Assembly (NCBI GenBank): GCA_900314745.1 | Contig: OMWK01000003.1 | Location: 62,001-126,000, forward strand | DNA length: 64,000 nt | Direction: 5' to 3' | Source of the DNA: an uncultured Eubacteriales bacterium | GTDB lineage: Bacteria > Bacillota > Clostridia > Saccharofermentanales > Saccharofermentanaceae | In this document: piece by piece, positions 7,138 to 15,511 of the stretch | Numbering within the stretch: the stretch's first letter is position 1 | How the letters are laid out: each line of letters starts with the position of its first letter | Program-made: the position numbers and the translations under genes | The notes under the pieces: generated by a model | Seen by the model: only the letters and a program-made list of their open reading frames with translations | Told to the model about the DNA's origin: nothing | The model's database searches: none

Positions 7138-8361
7138 ATGAGCAATAGATACACAAAGAACAAGACAAAACTAAGGAAAGGAGAATACGTCAGAAAGAAC
7201 AAGACATTTGAGTTCAGGTGGGCTGATAAGAACGGTAAAATTCATTACACATATGCCAAGACATTATCAGAACTACGTGCTAAAGAAGATGCAATAATAA
7301 ATGGCAGCATTGAGGATACAGACTCCCATAGGCTTGACGCAACCATTAACTCATACTATGAGATATGGAAGCAGATAAAAACAGGAGTAAGAAAAACCAC
7401 TTTAGCAACCTAGACCGGTTATTATGAACGCTATATTCAACCCAAGTTTGGAAAAACCAAACTCTGTAATCTGACTTATAGCAGCGTAGTAATGTTTCTT
7501 AAGAGCTTAGCTGAGGAAAGAGGGTTAAAGTACGCTTCCATTAGGAATATAGAACTCTCACTCTCGGAAGTTCTGGAGGTTGCCGTAAGAGATGGTGTAT
7601 TGATAAATAACCCCTGCAGTGGAGCACTCAGAGAATTACGAAGAGAGTATAGTGGTCAAGCAAGAGTCGTAAAGGCTCTTACTCTCCAAGAACAGAAACT
7701 CTTTGAAGCGTATTTAGCTAAGCCTGGCCGATATCACCAGTACTGCAATCTTTTTACGTTTATGCTGTGGACGGGAATGCGAGTTGGTGAAGTACTCGGC
7801 TTACGATGGGAAGACATTGATTTTGATAATGACGAGATAAATGTCAATCATACCCTTCTTTATTACAACCGGGGAAAAGGAAAAGGCAGCGCATACAGTA
7901 TTAACCCACCTAAAACAAGGAATAGTAACCGCATCATTCCGATGTTGCCAAAGGTACGAGAAGCATTATTGTCCGAGAAGAAGCGACAGGAACTTTTGGG
8001 GATCAATTGTAAGTCAACCATAGATGGTTACACAAACTTCATTTTTCTTAACAGTAAAGGTGAGGTAATTGATTACAAGAAGTTAAACCATAGGCTCGAA
8101 GAAATATGCAAAAGGATCAACGAGGAAATCCACGAAAACGGCAATACCGATATCGAAGCCTTTCCTCGTGTGCACAATCACATGTTAAGGCACACTTTTG
8201 CTACCAGAATGCGTGAGGCAGGAGCTGATATGAAAGCCGTGTCTGACATAATGGGGCATGAAGGTATCCTGATAACACTCAAAACATACACAGATGCCTC
8301 TCGCGACTTTAAGAAAAGAGAAATAGCTTCTCTCACAGACTACTATGAGAATGCAATGTAA
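7138..8361 (+). pseudogene. int: Tyrosine integrase with one in-frame amber codon
   Basis: The frame is open for 407 codons except for TAG at 7411-7413 (codon 92), in the core-binding region: ...KTTLAT-stop-TGYYERYIQPKFG. Before it lies the Tn916-type arm-binding domain (KLRKGEYVRKNKTFEFRWAD). After it the catalytic domain is complete: Arg in GMRVGEVLGLRWED, HMLRHTFATRMR (H-x-x-R), GHEG and the nucleophile Tyr in TLKTYTDAS. SD TAGGAGG precedes ATG 7138. One base change would restore a normal enzyme, so inactivation looks recent. An internal ATG at 7492 would give only the catalytic part. Native-size, family-typical otherwise. Confidence 0.85.
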
Positions 8362-8505
8362 GCTAATTCCTTACCAAATTTACCAATTTTTGCGACATAT
8401 TAGCATAGACTTATAAACAGCCACTGAGCTCCAACACAGCTCGCAACCCTTGAAATATACGGGTTATAGGCAGTTATATAGATATATTGGAATGGTGAAC
8501 AGGAT

Positions 8506-8523
8506 ATCCTGTCACCTCGACCA
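8506..8523 (+). other. attR core (18 bp)
   Basis: Exact copy of the tRNA-Pro 3' end at 2921-2938; flanking bases differ on both sides. Confidence 0.85.
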
Positions 8524-8641
8524 TACTTTTTAAACATGTCGTGGGAAGTCAGTAATTTCAAGGGTTTCGAGGAATTCCAACTTCTAAGAAAACACAACTT
8601 ACGACAAATTTACGACAAAATAGAAAGAAGCGTCCAACGAT

Positions 8642-8673
8642 AAACGCCTAGAGTTGATGCTCTAGGCGTTTTT
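8642..8673 (+). terminator. Terminator hairpin
   Basis: AAACGCCTAGAG (8642-8653) pairs with CTCTAGGCGTTT (8660-8671), 6-base loop, then TT. It may serve the converging cargo operon as well. Confidence 0.8.
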
Positions 8674-8728
8674 AAATCTATATGAGCCAGCTAAAAGATA
8701 AGGGACAGTGCCACTCTCTAGATGAAAT

Positions 8729-9511
8729 TTAATATACCACTAATAATACATTACAATCGTCAGCTCTATCAGGGAGATTCTCCGGTCTGTACCAGGAGTA
8801 TACGGAAGATGTCGATCTGTTCATATCGATGTCTATGAGGATGTCATCTTCGTCGCCCGTGAGCCAGAAGTATGTCGTATAATCCAGATCCTCATCATCG
8901 GGATCAAAGTAGCAGGGGATGACCTGGACTGTTTTCTCATAAGCGAAACACAGATCTCTTATCTCATGCAGGAACTCATTTAGCTGATCGAGTTCAGTTT
9001 GCTGAGCATCTCTTGAGATATAAATCAGGAGCACCAGGTCATTACCGGCTTCATCACTTACGTAATCGAAGTTGATATCAGCGATATCGAATTGATGCCT
9101 GTCGAGGCACGCCTGTACTTCGTCTTCCCACTCACCAGTGTAATTCTCAACAACCCGTGCTCGCTCCATCTGATTAATCTCATTCTGAACTTTTCTCACA
9201 TAAGAAGAAAGAATTACGGCCAGTACTATCGTTATAACTACAGGTATAGCAGAGAGTATAATGCACACAGTCGCATATATGCTCTTGGTGTTGATGCTTT
9301 TCGCGATGATGGCAAGGACAAGGCTTACAAAGAACCCGAAGCCTCCGGCTAAGATGAGGGACGTTAAGGAGTCTGTCAGGGCTATGTTGCCGCCGAACCC
9401 TGACAGAACCCACATTACGATAAAGAACGGCGTTCCAATAACGCTTAATACCAACACGACAGTTGATATTATGCAAAGAGTTTTGGATGCAGTGTTATTC
9501 TTGTCGTTCAT
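8729..9511 (-). CDS. Unknown membrane protein with acidic extracytoplasmic domain
   Basis: 260 residues with three predicted membrane helices (about 10-36, 46-70, 78-102) and then a soluble acidic domain. That domain (WEDEVQACLDRHQFD then LDQLNEFLHEIRDLCFAYEK) resembles the middle of the lipoprotein encoded just upstream (WDDEINECMNRHDFD then IDSFLLELRDICVMED), so they are paralogous over about 100 residues. The start lies 7 bp after that gene's stop without an SD of its own, suggesting coupling. Function unknown. Confidence 0.65.
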   Translation of the reverse strand: MNDKNNTASKTLCIISTVVLVLSVIGTPFFIVMWVLSGFGGNIALTDSLTSLILAGGFGFFVSLVLAIIAKSINTKSIYATVCIILSAIPVVITIVLAVILSSYVRKVQNEINQMERARVVENYTGEWEDEVQACLDRHQFDIADINFDYVSDEAGNDLVLLIYISRDAQQTELDQLNEFLHEIRDLCFAYEKTVQVIPCYFDPDDEDLDYTTYFWLTGDEDDILIDIDMNRSTSSVYSWYRPENLPDRADDCNVLLVVY

Positions 9512-9518
9512 AGAATTA

Positions 9519-10277
9519 TTAGTTCACTAATATCTCGATGTAGCCGGGCAGATTAGTACCCTCTGTTATGCCGGATCTTGAGACCTGCCAGGCGGGTTCG
9601 GGATTCGCATTAGCTTCAAGCGTTACGTCTTCGTCTGAACTCAAGGCGTCGATATCAAACGTCCCCACGCCGATATGGCGCTCTTCTTCGGGATCAAACT
9701 CAACCAAGTCCACACAAAATCGGAAAAGATAATGCTCAGTATGAAATTCATCTTCCATTACACAGATATCTCTTAGCTCGAGTAGAAAACTGTCTATCTC
9801 TTCTATCGCTTCAGGTGACGCATCGCACGAGAATGTAATGCGAACTCCCACTTGAGATATTGTGTTGGAATATTCTGACTCCGAACGTTCAGCCGAGTCA
9901 AAGTCATGTCGATTCATGCATTCGTTGATCTCATCATCCCAGTAGCGAACGACACTCGTTCTGTAATTGTTTCTGGATCCGTGAGAAGAATCTGAGTTTA
10001 ACGTGACAGTATAGCGGTGAGCATGATCAAAGGAACCTCCGCTGGTATAACTCTCAACCCAGCTCTCATAGAATTGCAGATCGCGTTCTAACGAAGAAAA
10101 GTGACCGTTTCCCAGATACTCTATTTGCTCTCCGCAGACAAGATCATTAACCGCTACCAATAGTTCCTCTTCTGTAGGCGGTTCGTTAGCACTGTTTGTC
10201 TGCGTAAAGCATCCTGTCATTGACATTGAGGCAATGACTATAAGTGACGCAAGTACTTTATTAACGCGGTTGGACAT
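9519..10277 (-). CDS. Unknown lipoprotein (second gene of cargo operon)
   Basis: 252 residues. A signal peptide ends in lipobox MTGC (Cys23), followed by a short linker and an acidic globular domain. Residues from about 125 to 210 share the pattern of the downstream membrane protein. SD AAGGA lies immediately before the ATG and only 4 bp separate it from the previous gene. Likely anchored on the outer face of the membrane; role unknown. Confidence 0.65.
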   Translation of the reverse strand: MSNRVNKVLASLIVIASMSMTGCFTQTNSANEPPTEEELLVAVNDLVCGEQIEYLGNGHFSSLERDLQFYESWVESYTSGGSFDHAHRYTVTLNSDSSHGSRNNYRTSVVRYWDDEINECMNRHDFDSAERSESEYSNTISQVGVRITFSCDASPEAIEEIDSFLLELRDICVMEDEFHTEHYLFRFCVDLVEFDPEEERHIGVGTFDIDALSSDEDVTLEANANPEPAWQVSRSGITEGTNLPGYIEILVN

Positions 10278-10281
10278 ATCC

Positions 10282-10965
10282 TTAGTTAGCGCTTATCGGA
10301 ATATCAATCTGAATAGAATTACTGCCCATTCCCTGTCTCAGCATTTCGTAAGATCCGACTGAAGAATTCCAAATGTTGCCGTCGCGGTCATCTGTAACCT
10401 CCGCATCGGGAAGCTCTTCGCACAACATATTAAACACCCTGTCATATACTTCGATTGACAGTTCCTCATCGCTAAAGTCAAACACGATGTCAACATAATC
10501 GCCGTCAGCAAGAGCGAATGTTCCGTCTTCATTAATTGTGGATACAACGCCAGCAGACAAGATTATGTCATCATCACCATTTTCTCTTTCGAAATAAGCA
10601 AGACATGGAGAAACAATGAACATCGGTTCTACAGGGAACTTGCTGCAATAAGAATCTGCTGTATCACCCGCTGATACGTCAGACAGATAAGCGATCAGAT
10701 CCATAATCTCATCAGCATCCATTCCTGCAACAGAATATATGCCACCGGGTCTTGAAGCTTCCGGTTCCTGAACATCAGTCTCTTCAGACTCAACAACTAC
10801 AGAAGTGGTTTCTGATGTATCGGCATTAGTTTCTTGAACTTCAGTCTCTTCAGCATCGTCAGAGGATCTGTCAGGCTTTCCTTCCGTCTCAGATGAACAT
10901 GCAAAAACAGAGAATGCCATTGAAGCACAAACAAGCAGTGCACATACCTTTTTCATTGATTTCAT
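10282..10965 (-). CDS. Unknown lipoprotein (first gene of cargo operon)
   Basis: 227 residues with lipobox SVFAC (Cys23), a long Glu/Asp/Ser/Thr-rich linker (residues 24-70) and a C-terminal domain of about 150 residues. SD GGGAGG lies upstream. It has no clear sequence match to the other two proteins of the operon. The promoter copy at 11033-11054 stands about 70 bp upstream. Confidence 0.65.
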   Translation of the reverse strand: MKSMKKVCALLVCASMAFSVFACSSETEGKPDRSSDDAEETEVQETNADTSETTSVVVESEETDVQEPEASRPGGIYSVAGMDADEIMDLIAYLSDVSAGDTADSYCSKFPVEPMFIVSPCLAYFERENGDDDIILSAGVVSTINEDGTFALADGDYVDIVFDFSDEELSIEVYDRVFNMLCEELPDAEVTDDRDGNIWNSSVGSYEMLRQGMGSNSIQIDIPISAN

Positions 10966-11032
10966 AATAAAATCCTCCCTTATTCTTGGTTTCCAACACC
11001 AAAATACTGCAAAGAGGTTACCCTCTCGATCC

Positions 11033-11054
11033 TCATTATATCAAGAATATTTGA
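11033..11054 (-). promoter_or_regulatory. Extended -10 promoter of the lipoprotein operon
   Basis: Minus strand reads TTGATATAATGA. Two mismatches in 22 to the promoter at 6092-6113 of the neighbouring island. Confidence 0.65.
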
Positions 11055-11167
11055 AAAATGTATATATAAGGATAGTGTGTTAGTCAGGGATGCAATTATC
11101 CCGTATTCATATCTCTGCCTGCTAAATAGATAAGACCACAATGAAAATTACTTACCCAAGGGTTATT

Positions 11168-11203
11168 AAAAGAACCCCCTGAAGTTTGTTCAACATCAGG
11201 GGA
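11168..11203 (-). terminator. Terminator of brnA
   Basis: On the minus strand CCCCTGA (from 11202) pairs with TCAGGGG (to 11176) and is followed by GTTCTTTTAAT, 15 bp after the brnA stop. Confidence 0.7.
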
Positions 11204-11217
11204 TCATTCTAACTTTA

Positions 11218-11547
11218 TTATGCAGGCTCTTCCCAAACCGGATTAAATGTCCTCTTGGTTTTCCTGCAATCTGTCAAATACATACTTATAAGAGTCTGAT
11301 AAGGAATACCTGTGTCTTTTGACATTGACTTAAAGTATTCAATATCAGCTTCTTCCATGTACATTGAAACCATTTTCTTGGTAGATTTAGCGCGACCTGG
11401 TCTATATGCCCGCTTCATCATTTCAGGAGTAATCTCTGGCGAATCATCATCAAATACAACCGGCTTCTTACGACCAGCCTCAACCGCCTTAATCTCCTCT
11501 TCTGTGAGATTATCTTTATTCTTCAACTTATATTCAACCAATGCCAT
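11218..11547 (-). CDS. brnA: BrnA-type antitoxin
   Basis: The ATG at 11547 has SD GGAAAGGTGG; a longer in-frame extension to 11610 runs inside the brnT remnant and is not used. The 109-residue protein has the BrnA plan: an N-terminal charged arm with FDDDSPEITPEMMKRA, the linker PGRAK and a ribbon-helix-helix C-terminus (VSMYMEEADIEYFKSMSKDT, then YQTLISMYLTDC). BrnA represses its operon and neutralises the ribonuclease BrnT. Here the partner is truncated. Confidence 0.8.
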   Translation of the reverse strand: MALVEYKLKNKDNLTEEEIKAVEAGRKKPVVFDDDSPEITPEMMKRAYRPGRAKSTKKMVSMYMEEADIEYFKSMSKDTGIPYQTLISMYLTDCRKTKRTFNPVWEEPA

Positions 11548-11707
11548 CGTAATACCACCTTTCCTCTTCAGCGGTACTATGCTCCTGATCAAATATCTCA
11601 AGTCGATCATCGTCGTTAAATACCGTGGCTGCTACCCTAAAACTCAACCCATGCTTTGAGATATTGATCTTCTCTTTGTTGTCATCCACTGAAATATCAT
11701 CATACAT
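11534..11707 (-). pseudogene. brnT: Truncated BrnT ribonuclease toxin
   Basis: A 57-residue frame begins at ATG 11707 and runs into brnA, ending with TGA at 11534-11536. It contains recognisable BrnT landmarks, ISKHGLSF, AATVFNDDDRLEIFDQEHS and EEERW, in the right order. BrnT proteins are usually about 90 residues, and the C-terminal third that completes the RNase fold (normally RLLVVVYTER...ISAR) is absent. The frame instead ends in YYDGIG. It overlaps brnA by 14 bases. The toxin is therefore probably dead while the antitoxin is intact. Confidence 0.75.
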
Positions 11708-11823
11708 ATATTATATATACGTTATATTGATATATCAACATCATAGTGAACTGAGGCGAAAACTGTATAGTCGATTATGATTCTATCTGCACACGATACT
11801 TATTCTGTGAACGCACATTTTAC

Positions 11824-12048
11824 ATGTCCTCTGGAATAGCAAGCAGCGTAGGAATCGATGTTTCAAAAGGGAAAAGCACAGTCTGCATTCTTAGACCAAA
11901 TGAAGACTATGTTTTGTCAATGACAGTTGCTGCGATTATAATGATTGTTATGAGTGCAGATGATTGCAGCAGAGCTTCAAAAAAGGATTCCTGCCCACGG
12001 GATAAACTCTGCCATTTGAAACGGAAGGATAACATTATGGCCTTATGA
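11824..12048 (+). pseudogene. N-terminal fragment of an IS110-family transposase
   Basis: Residues 1-30 (start MSSGIASSVGIDVSKGKSTV, then CIL-P) match the first Asp-containing block of IS110 DEDD transposases. After about base 11915 the similarity stops and the remaining frame to 12048 is unlike any transposase. No other transposase domain or terminal repeat is seen. The frame overlaps the start of the next gene by 4 bases. Confidence 0.65.
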
Positions 12049-14000
12049 AATATTTTGTTATAAAGAATAAGAATACGGTTATAACTATTCTTTTACTGTC
12101 GGCAATATATTTAGCTTTCATGCTTATCGCTCCCCGTCTGACAATATGGAGTTACTCATTCACATATGATCCTTCAGATTCAGTATATACGGATTTAGAG
12201 GCTGGAGACGAGTATGCACTATGCTTTCGCATGTCATATGACAAGATCAACGGTATTGAATTACTATTCCAAGAAGGTGAAACAGGACTTGGTAACAGAA
12301 TCGTACCTATAGATGCCACACTTGAGTTAAGCGATTCGAACGGAGACATAATTCTCAGTAAACACATAACCTCAATCTATGATACCAGTCTTAACTCCGG
12401 CTATTTACCTGTTAACCACGGTGACCTGTACACATTAAGGTTTAAGATTAACGACGTTGATGCGCAGGAGAGTGACACATTACCCCAACTTAAAGCTGCC
12501 TCTGAGAGTTCTTTTTCTTTCAGAGTGTTTGGGTGTCACAATGGAGCTCCATATAAAAGTCTGTTCTCGGCAGCATACGCAGTATTCTCTGCAATCATTA
12601 TCCTGTACGTCTATTCATTAACCAGCACATCCGAAGAGCTAAAGTCTATTGCAGAGAAGATGCTGCTTCTTGGCATATCCCTAGTATCCATCCTATTCTT
12701 GGGCCAGGCTCTTGATATGGAAATGATATCCCGCGCCGCACTCAAGATGATTGAATCATTAAAAGCCGGCAATTTTCTTGATTACTACAATTACTCGTAT
12801 TCAAGCGCGCTTGCTTCAGGTGCTGACTTTATTCACTTAGGTTATAATTACGACTTCTTCCTTATACTGCCGGTAGCAGTTATTCTATTCCCGATCTCGT
12901 TCTTTATTGAATCCGACATGCCATATTCACAAGGTTATTATGCTATTACTGTAGTTCTTACTATTATAGTTTTCTTAGTATTGCTTCTTAGTTCCAAACT
13001 AATTGAGTCAATATGCAAGACCTGTGATATGTCTTCAGAATACACCAATACGGTAGAAAGACTCTTCTTGTTCTCCCCTGTTGTTATCTGTATTTCTTTG
13101 ACGTTCGGTCAAATAGATATATTTTACGTCGCTGTCATTCTTTCCGCCTTGATTTTTTACTACAAAGGCAACTATAGAACGTTCACGTTGATTATGTCAG
13201 TTGCAACAGCTATGAAACTATTTCCCCTAATGATCTTTATCCCTCTAATATTGCTTGTGAAGAAGAAACCTCTTGAACTGATTGGACACGGAGTGTTAGT
13301 TCTTATAGTTCCTCTTATAAGCATCTTATTGTTCAAACACGGATCCGGATATGACGCTATAATGAGTCTTCTATCATCTACCTATGATTTCACGGGCGGA
13401 CTGTTTAACCAAACCTTGGGCGGCAGTAATGCAATCTTCCCGATTGCCTATGCATTTATCTTGCTCTATGCCTATAACAATTCAAGTGCATTAACAACCA
13501 GATGTGATACCTTGAAGTATTCAATGATATTGATATTTATTTCATATGCCGCATTTACAGCGTTCACATCGTGGCACTTCCAGTGGCTTATTCCACTTTC
13601 TTTATCACTTGCATTTCTCATTCCTTTCTACCCGAATAAAAGAATCATTCTAATCCTCGGGGTATTAATGGAATTATTCCTCATGCTGTATGTAACAGGA
13701 GACGAGAGGATCTCTGTATACGAGATTAATTTTCTTCTTCCAGTACTGTTCGATTATGAATACCACGGTCTTTTTGTATCTGAGATATTCGGTAATATTA
13801 ACGAACATTTGCATACTTTGGTCGTATCGCTTACAACAGCTTCATTGGCGGCTCTTTGCTATTACTTTATTAAAGAGAAAAATGAAAGTATTCAAACTGT
13901 TGACGATATGGCGCTGATAAAGAGAGTCGGCTGCCTCAAAATCCTCTCACTTTACGCTATAGTAATTCTGTTCATTTGGTGTTACTGTTACGTTGGATAA
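12045..14000 (+). CDS. Multi-pass membrane protein, GT-C glycosyltransferase-like
   Basis: 651 residues. One membrane helix near residues 10-30 is followed by a beta-rich extracytoplasmic domain of about 140 residues, then ten or more helices. The central part (FGQIDIFYVAVILSALIFYY and LFPLMIFIPLIL) resembles lipid-phosphosugar-dependent GT-C enzymes of the GT87/DUF2029 kind, which transfer sugars on the outer face of the membrane. The start lies in the tail of the IS110 fragment; the SD-like GGAAGG is 17 bp away, better placed for a three-codon frame at 12037, so translation may be coupled or the start may be wrong. It is followed 24 bp later by mgtE. The exact family is uncertain. Confidence 0.55.
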   Translation: MKYFVIKNKNTVITILLLSAIYLAFMLIAPRLTIWSYSFTYDPSDSVYTDLEAGDEYALCFRMSYDKINGIELLFQEGETGLGNRIVPIDATLELSDSNGDIILSKHITSIYDTSLNSGYLPVNHGDLYTLRFKINDVDAQESDTLPQLKAASESSFSFRVFGCHNGAPYKSLFSAAYAVFSAIIILYVYSLTSTSEELKSIAEKMLLLGISLVSILFLGQALDMEMISRAALKMIESLKAGNFLDYYNYSYSSALASGADFIHLGYNYDFFLILPVAVILFPISFFIESDMPYSQGYYAITVVLTIIVFLVLLLSSKLIESICKTCDMSSEYTNTVERLFLFSPVVICISLTFGQIDIFYVAVILSALIFYYKGNYRTFTLIMSVATAMKLFPLMIFIPLILLVKKKPLELIGHGVLVLIVPLISILLFKHGSGYDAIMSLLSSTYDFTGGLFNQTLGGSNAIFPIAYAFILLYAYNNSSALTTRCDTLKYSMILIFISYAAFTAFTSWHFQWLIPLSLSLAFLIPFYPNKRIILILGVLMELFLMLYVTGDERISVYEINFLLPVLFDYEYHGLFVSEIFGNINEHLHTLVVSLTTASLAALCYYFIKEKNESIQTVDDMALIKRVGCLKILSLYAIVILFIWCYCYVG

Positions 14001-14024
14001 AGACACTATAAGGAGGACAGACCG

Positions 14025-15404
14025 ATGGATTATATCAAGGAAATCTCTGCGATTATCCGAGGAAATGACTCCCCGAAGACGATGATGAACAGGCTCGACG
14101 ATTACCACGCGAACGACATCGCTGAAGTAATGCACGAACTCTCATTACCGGAACGTAAGAAATTCTACCGTGTGTGCAGCCTTGATATGCTTGCCGAGAT
14201 CTTCGAGTATCTCGATGAAGAGGAAGCAGGTGCTTACCTCGACGAGATGGACATCCGTAAGGCATCGGCGGTCGTATCAAGACTTGATACAGACACGGCT
14301 GTAGGCATTCTCGAAGAGATCGACAAGGATAAGCGTGCGCTTATCATCGACACTGTTGATCCTGACATACAGAAGGAAATCCGCCTTATCTCATCATTTG
14401 ACGACGATGAGATCGGTTCCCGTATGACTGTGAACTTCATCGTCATCAAGGAAGGCAGTACTGTAAAGCAGGCTATGAACGAGCTTGTCAGGCAGGCCGA
14501 AGACAACGACAACATCTCGACGCTTTTCGTTGAGGATGAGAACGGGATCTTCTACGGCGCGATCGACCTCAAGGACCTTATCACTGCAAGAAGCGGAACG
14601 GCGCTCGACGACATCATCGCCACCTCCTTCCCGTATGTGTACGCCACAGAGCAGACCGAGGACTGCATCGAGAAGCTCAAGGACTATTCCGAGACCCTCG
14701 TCCCCGTCCTCGACGACAGCAACAGACTCCTCGGTGTTATCACATCACAGAACATCATCGAGGCTGCAGATGAAGAGATGGGCGAGGACTACGCGATGCT
14801 TGCCGGTCTCACCGCAGAAGAGGATCTTAACGAGACTTTACCGGAGAGCATGAAGAAGAGACTGCCGTGGCTGCTTATACTTCTCGGCCTCGGCATAGTA
14901 GTCTCCACCGTGGTCGGCGCCTTCGAAAAGGTGGTCGCTTCACTCACCCTGATCGTAGCCTTCCAGTCACTCATACTCGACATGGCTGGTAACGTCGGCA
15001 CGCAGTCGCTCGCCGTCACGATCAGAGTTCTTACGGACGAGCATCTGACATTTAAGCAGAAGTTCCATCTTGTCATCAAGGAAACCCGCGTCGGCTTCTT
15101 CAACGGCGCACTTCTTGGCGGTGTATCTTTCCTTCTTATCGGAATATACCTCATGGTATTTAAGGGCAAGGACGCCCTGTTCGCATTCTCGGTATCGGGA
15201 TGCATAGGACTATCACTTCTCCTCGCCATGATCATATCCGCGACAGTCGGTACTCTGATACCGCTGTTCTTCAAGAAGATCAACATCGACCCTGCCGTCG
15301 CATCCGGACCTCTCATAACGACCGTCAATGACCTTGTCGCCGTCGTAACCTATTACGGAACCAGCTGGATCCTTCTGCTTAACGTTCTCCATCTGGGGCA
15401 GTAG
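14025..15404 (+). CDS. mgtE: Magnesium transporter MgtE
   Basis: 459 residues, the usual family length. Order: MgtE N-terminal superhelical domain (1-125), two CBS modules (about 130-250), then five membrane helices (about 280-459) with the signature LDMAGNVGTQSLAVTIR. MgtE is a Mg2+-gated channel; the cytoplasmic domains sense Mg2+ and close the pore. SD AAGGAGG precedes ATG. No M-box riboswitch fits in the 24-bp gap before it. Stop is TAG. Confidence 0.95.
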   Translation: MDYIKEISAIIRGNDSPKTMMNRLDDYHANDIAEVMHELSLPERKKFYRVCSLDMLAEIFEYLDEEEAGAYLDEMDIRKASAVVSRLDTDTAVGILEEIDKDKRALIIDTVDPDIQKEIRLISSFDDDEIGSRMTVNFIVIKEGSTVKQAMNELVRQAEDNDNISTLFVEDENGIFYGAIDLKDLITARSGTALDDIIATSFPYVYATEQTEDCIEKLKDYSETLVPVLDDSNRLLGVITSQNIIEAADEEMGEDYAMLAGLTAEEDLNETLPESMKKRLPWLLILLGLGIVVSTVVGAFEKVVASLTLIVAFQSLILDMAGNVGTQSLAVTIRVLTDEHLTFKQKFHLVIKETRVGFFNGALLGGVSFLLIGIYLMVFKGKDALFAFSVSGCIGLSLLLAMIISATVGTLIPLFFKKINIDPAVASGPLITTVNDLVAVVTYYGTSWILLLNVLHLGQ

Positions 15405-15433
15405 CATCAACGACAATCTGATGTGTTCTCATT

Positions 15434-15462
15434 TGGCGTAATTCATTGAATTACGCCATTTT
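15434..15462 (+). terminator. Terminator after mgtE
   Basis: TGGCGTAATTCA (15434-15445) and TGAATTACGCCA (15447-15458) form a perfect 12-bp stem followed by TTTT. Confidence 0.75.
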
Positions 15463-15511
15463 GGAGTATTCGCTTTCAAGTGTTTGTTTAATATTGAAGT
15501 AGAGGTCTTTT

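Larger units (their letters stand above)
2921..8523. mobile_element. Integrated mobilisable-type island in tRNA-Pro (no relaxase)
   Basis: The 18-bp tRNA 3' end (ATCCTGTCACCTCGACCA) recurs at 8506-8523, giving attL and attR about 5.6 kb apart. A tyrosine integrase gene lies next to attR with xis and mobC upstream, all on the plus strand. Cargo genes (3121-6070) are all on the minus strand, reading toward the tRNA. Between cargo and mobC is a structured non-coding segment. Paired TTACCAA motifs near both ends (3014-3020, 3025-3031; 8371-8377, 8380-8386) look like integrase arm sites. No relaxase, replication or conjugation gene is present, so transfer would depend on a helper; the integrase itself carries a nonsense codon. 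Confidence 0.85.
8362..8728. other. Gene-free right junction of the element
   Basis: This 367-bp stretch has no gene. It holds the TTACCAA pair (8371-8377, 8380-8386), the attR core (8506-8523), then a second pair TTACGAC (8599-8605, 8610-8616) with the same 11-bp period as the left end, and a terminator hairpin. GAAGTCAGTAATT at 8545-8557 lies 22 bp past this core, exactly as at 2960-2972 past the tRNA core, so what follows attR resembles another element's left end. Confidence 0.7.
8524..11170. mobile_element. Probable remnant of a second, related tRNA-Pro island
   Basis: Three landmarks recur in the same order as in the first element: the end sequence GAAGTCAGTAATT plus paired TTACGAC motifs, a minus-strand cargo operon, and the extended -10 promoter (11033-11054) followed by AAGGGTTATT (11158-11167, compare 6232-6241). 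Integrase, xis, mobC and the far attachment core are missing. The right limit is approximate. Confidence 0.5.

Noticed and set aside
7411..7413. Amber codon as recoding (pyrrolysine or programmed read-through)
   Set aside because: TAG ends several ordinary genes here and nothing nearby supports recoding; a simple nonsense mutation explains it.
2921..8523. Prophage
   Set aside because: No structural, packaging, lysis or replication genes; content fits a mobilisable-type island.
8400..8597. Minus-strand open frame across the attR site
   Set aside because: It spans the attachment core and arm repeats, has no SD and no recognisable product.
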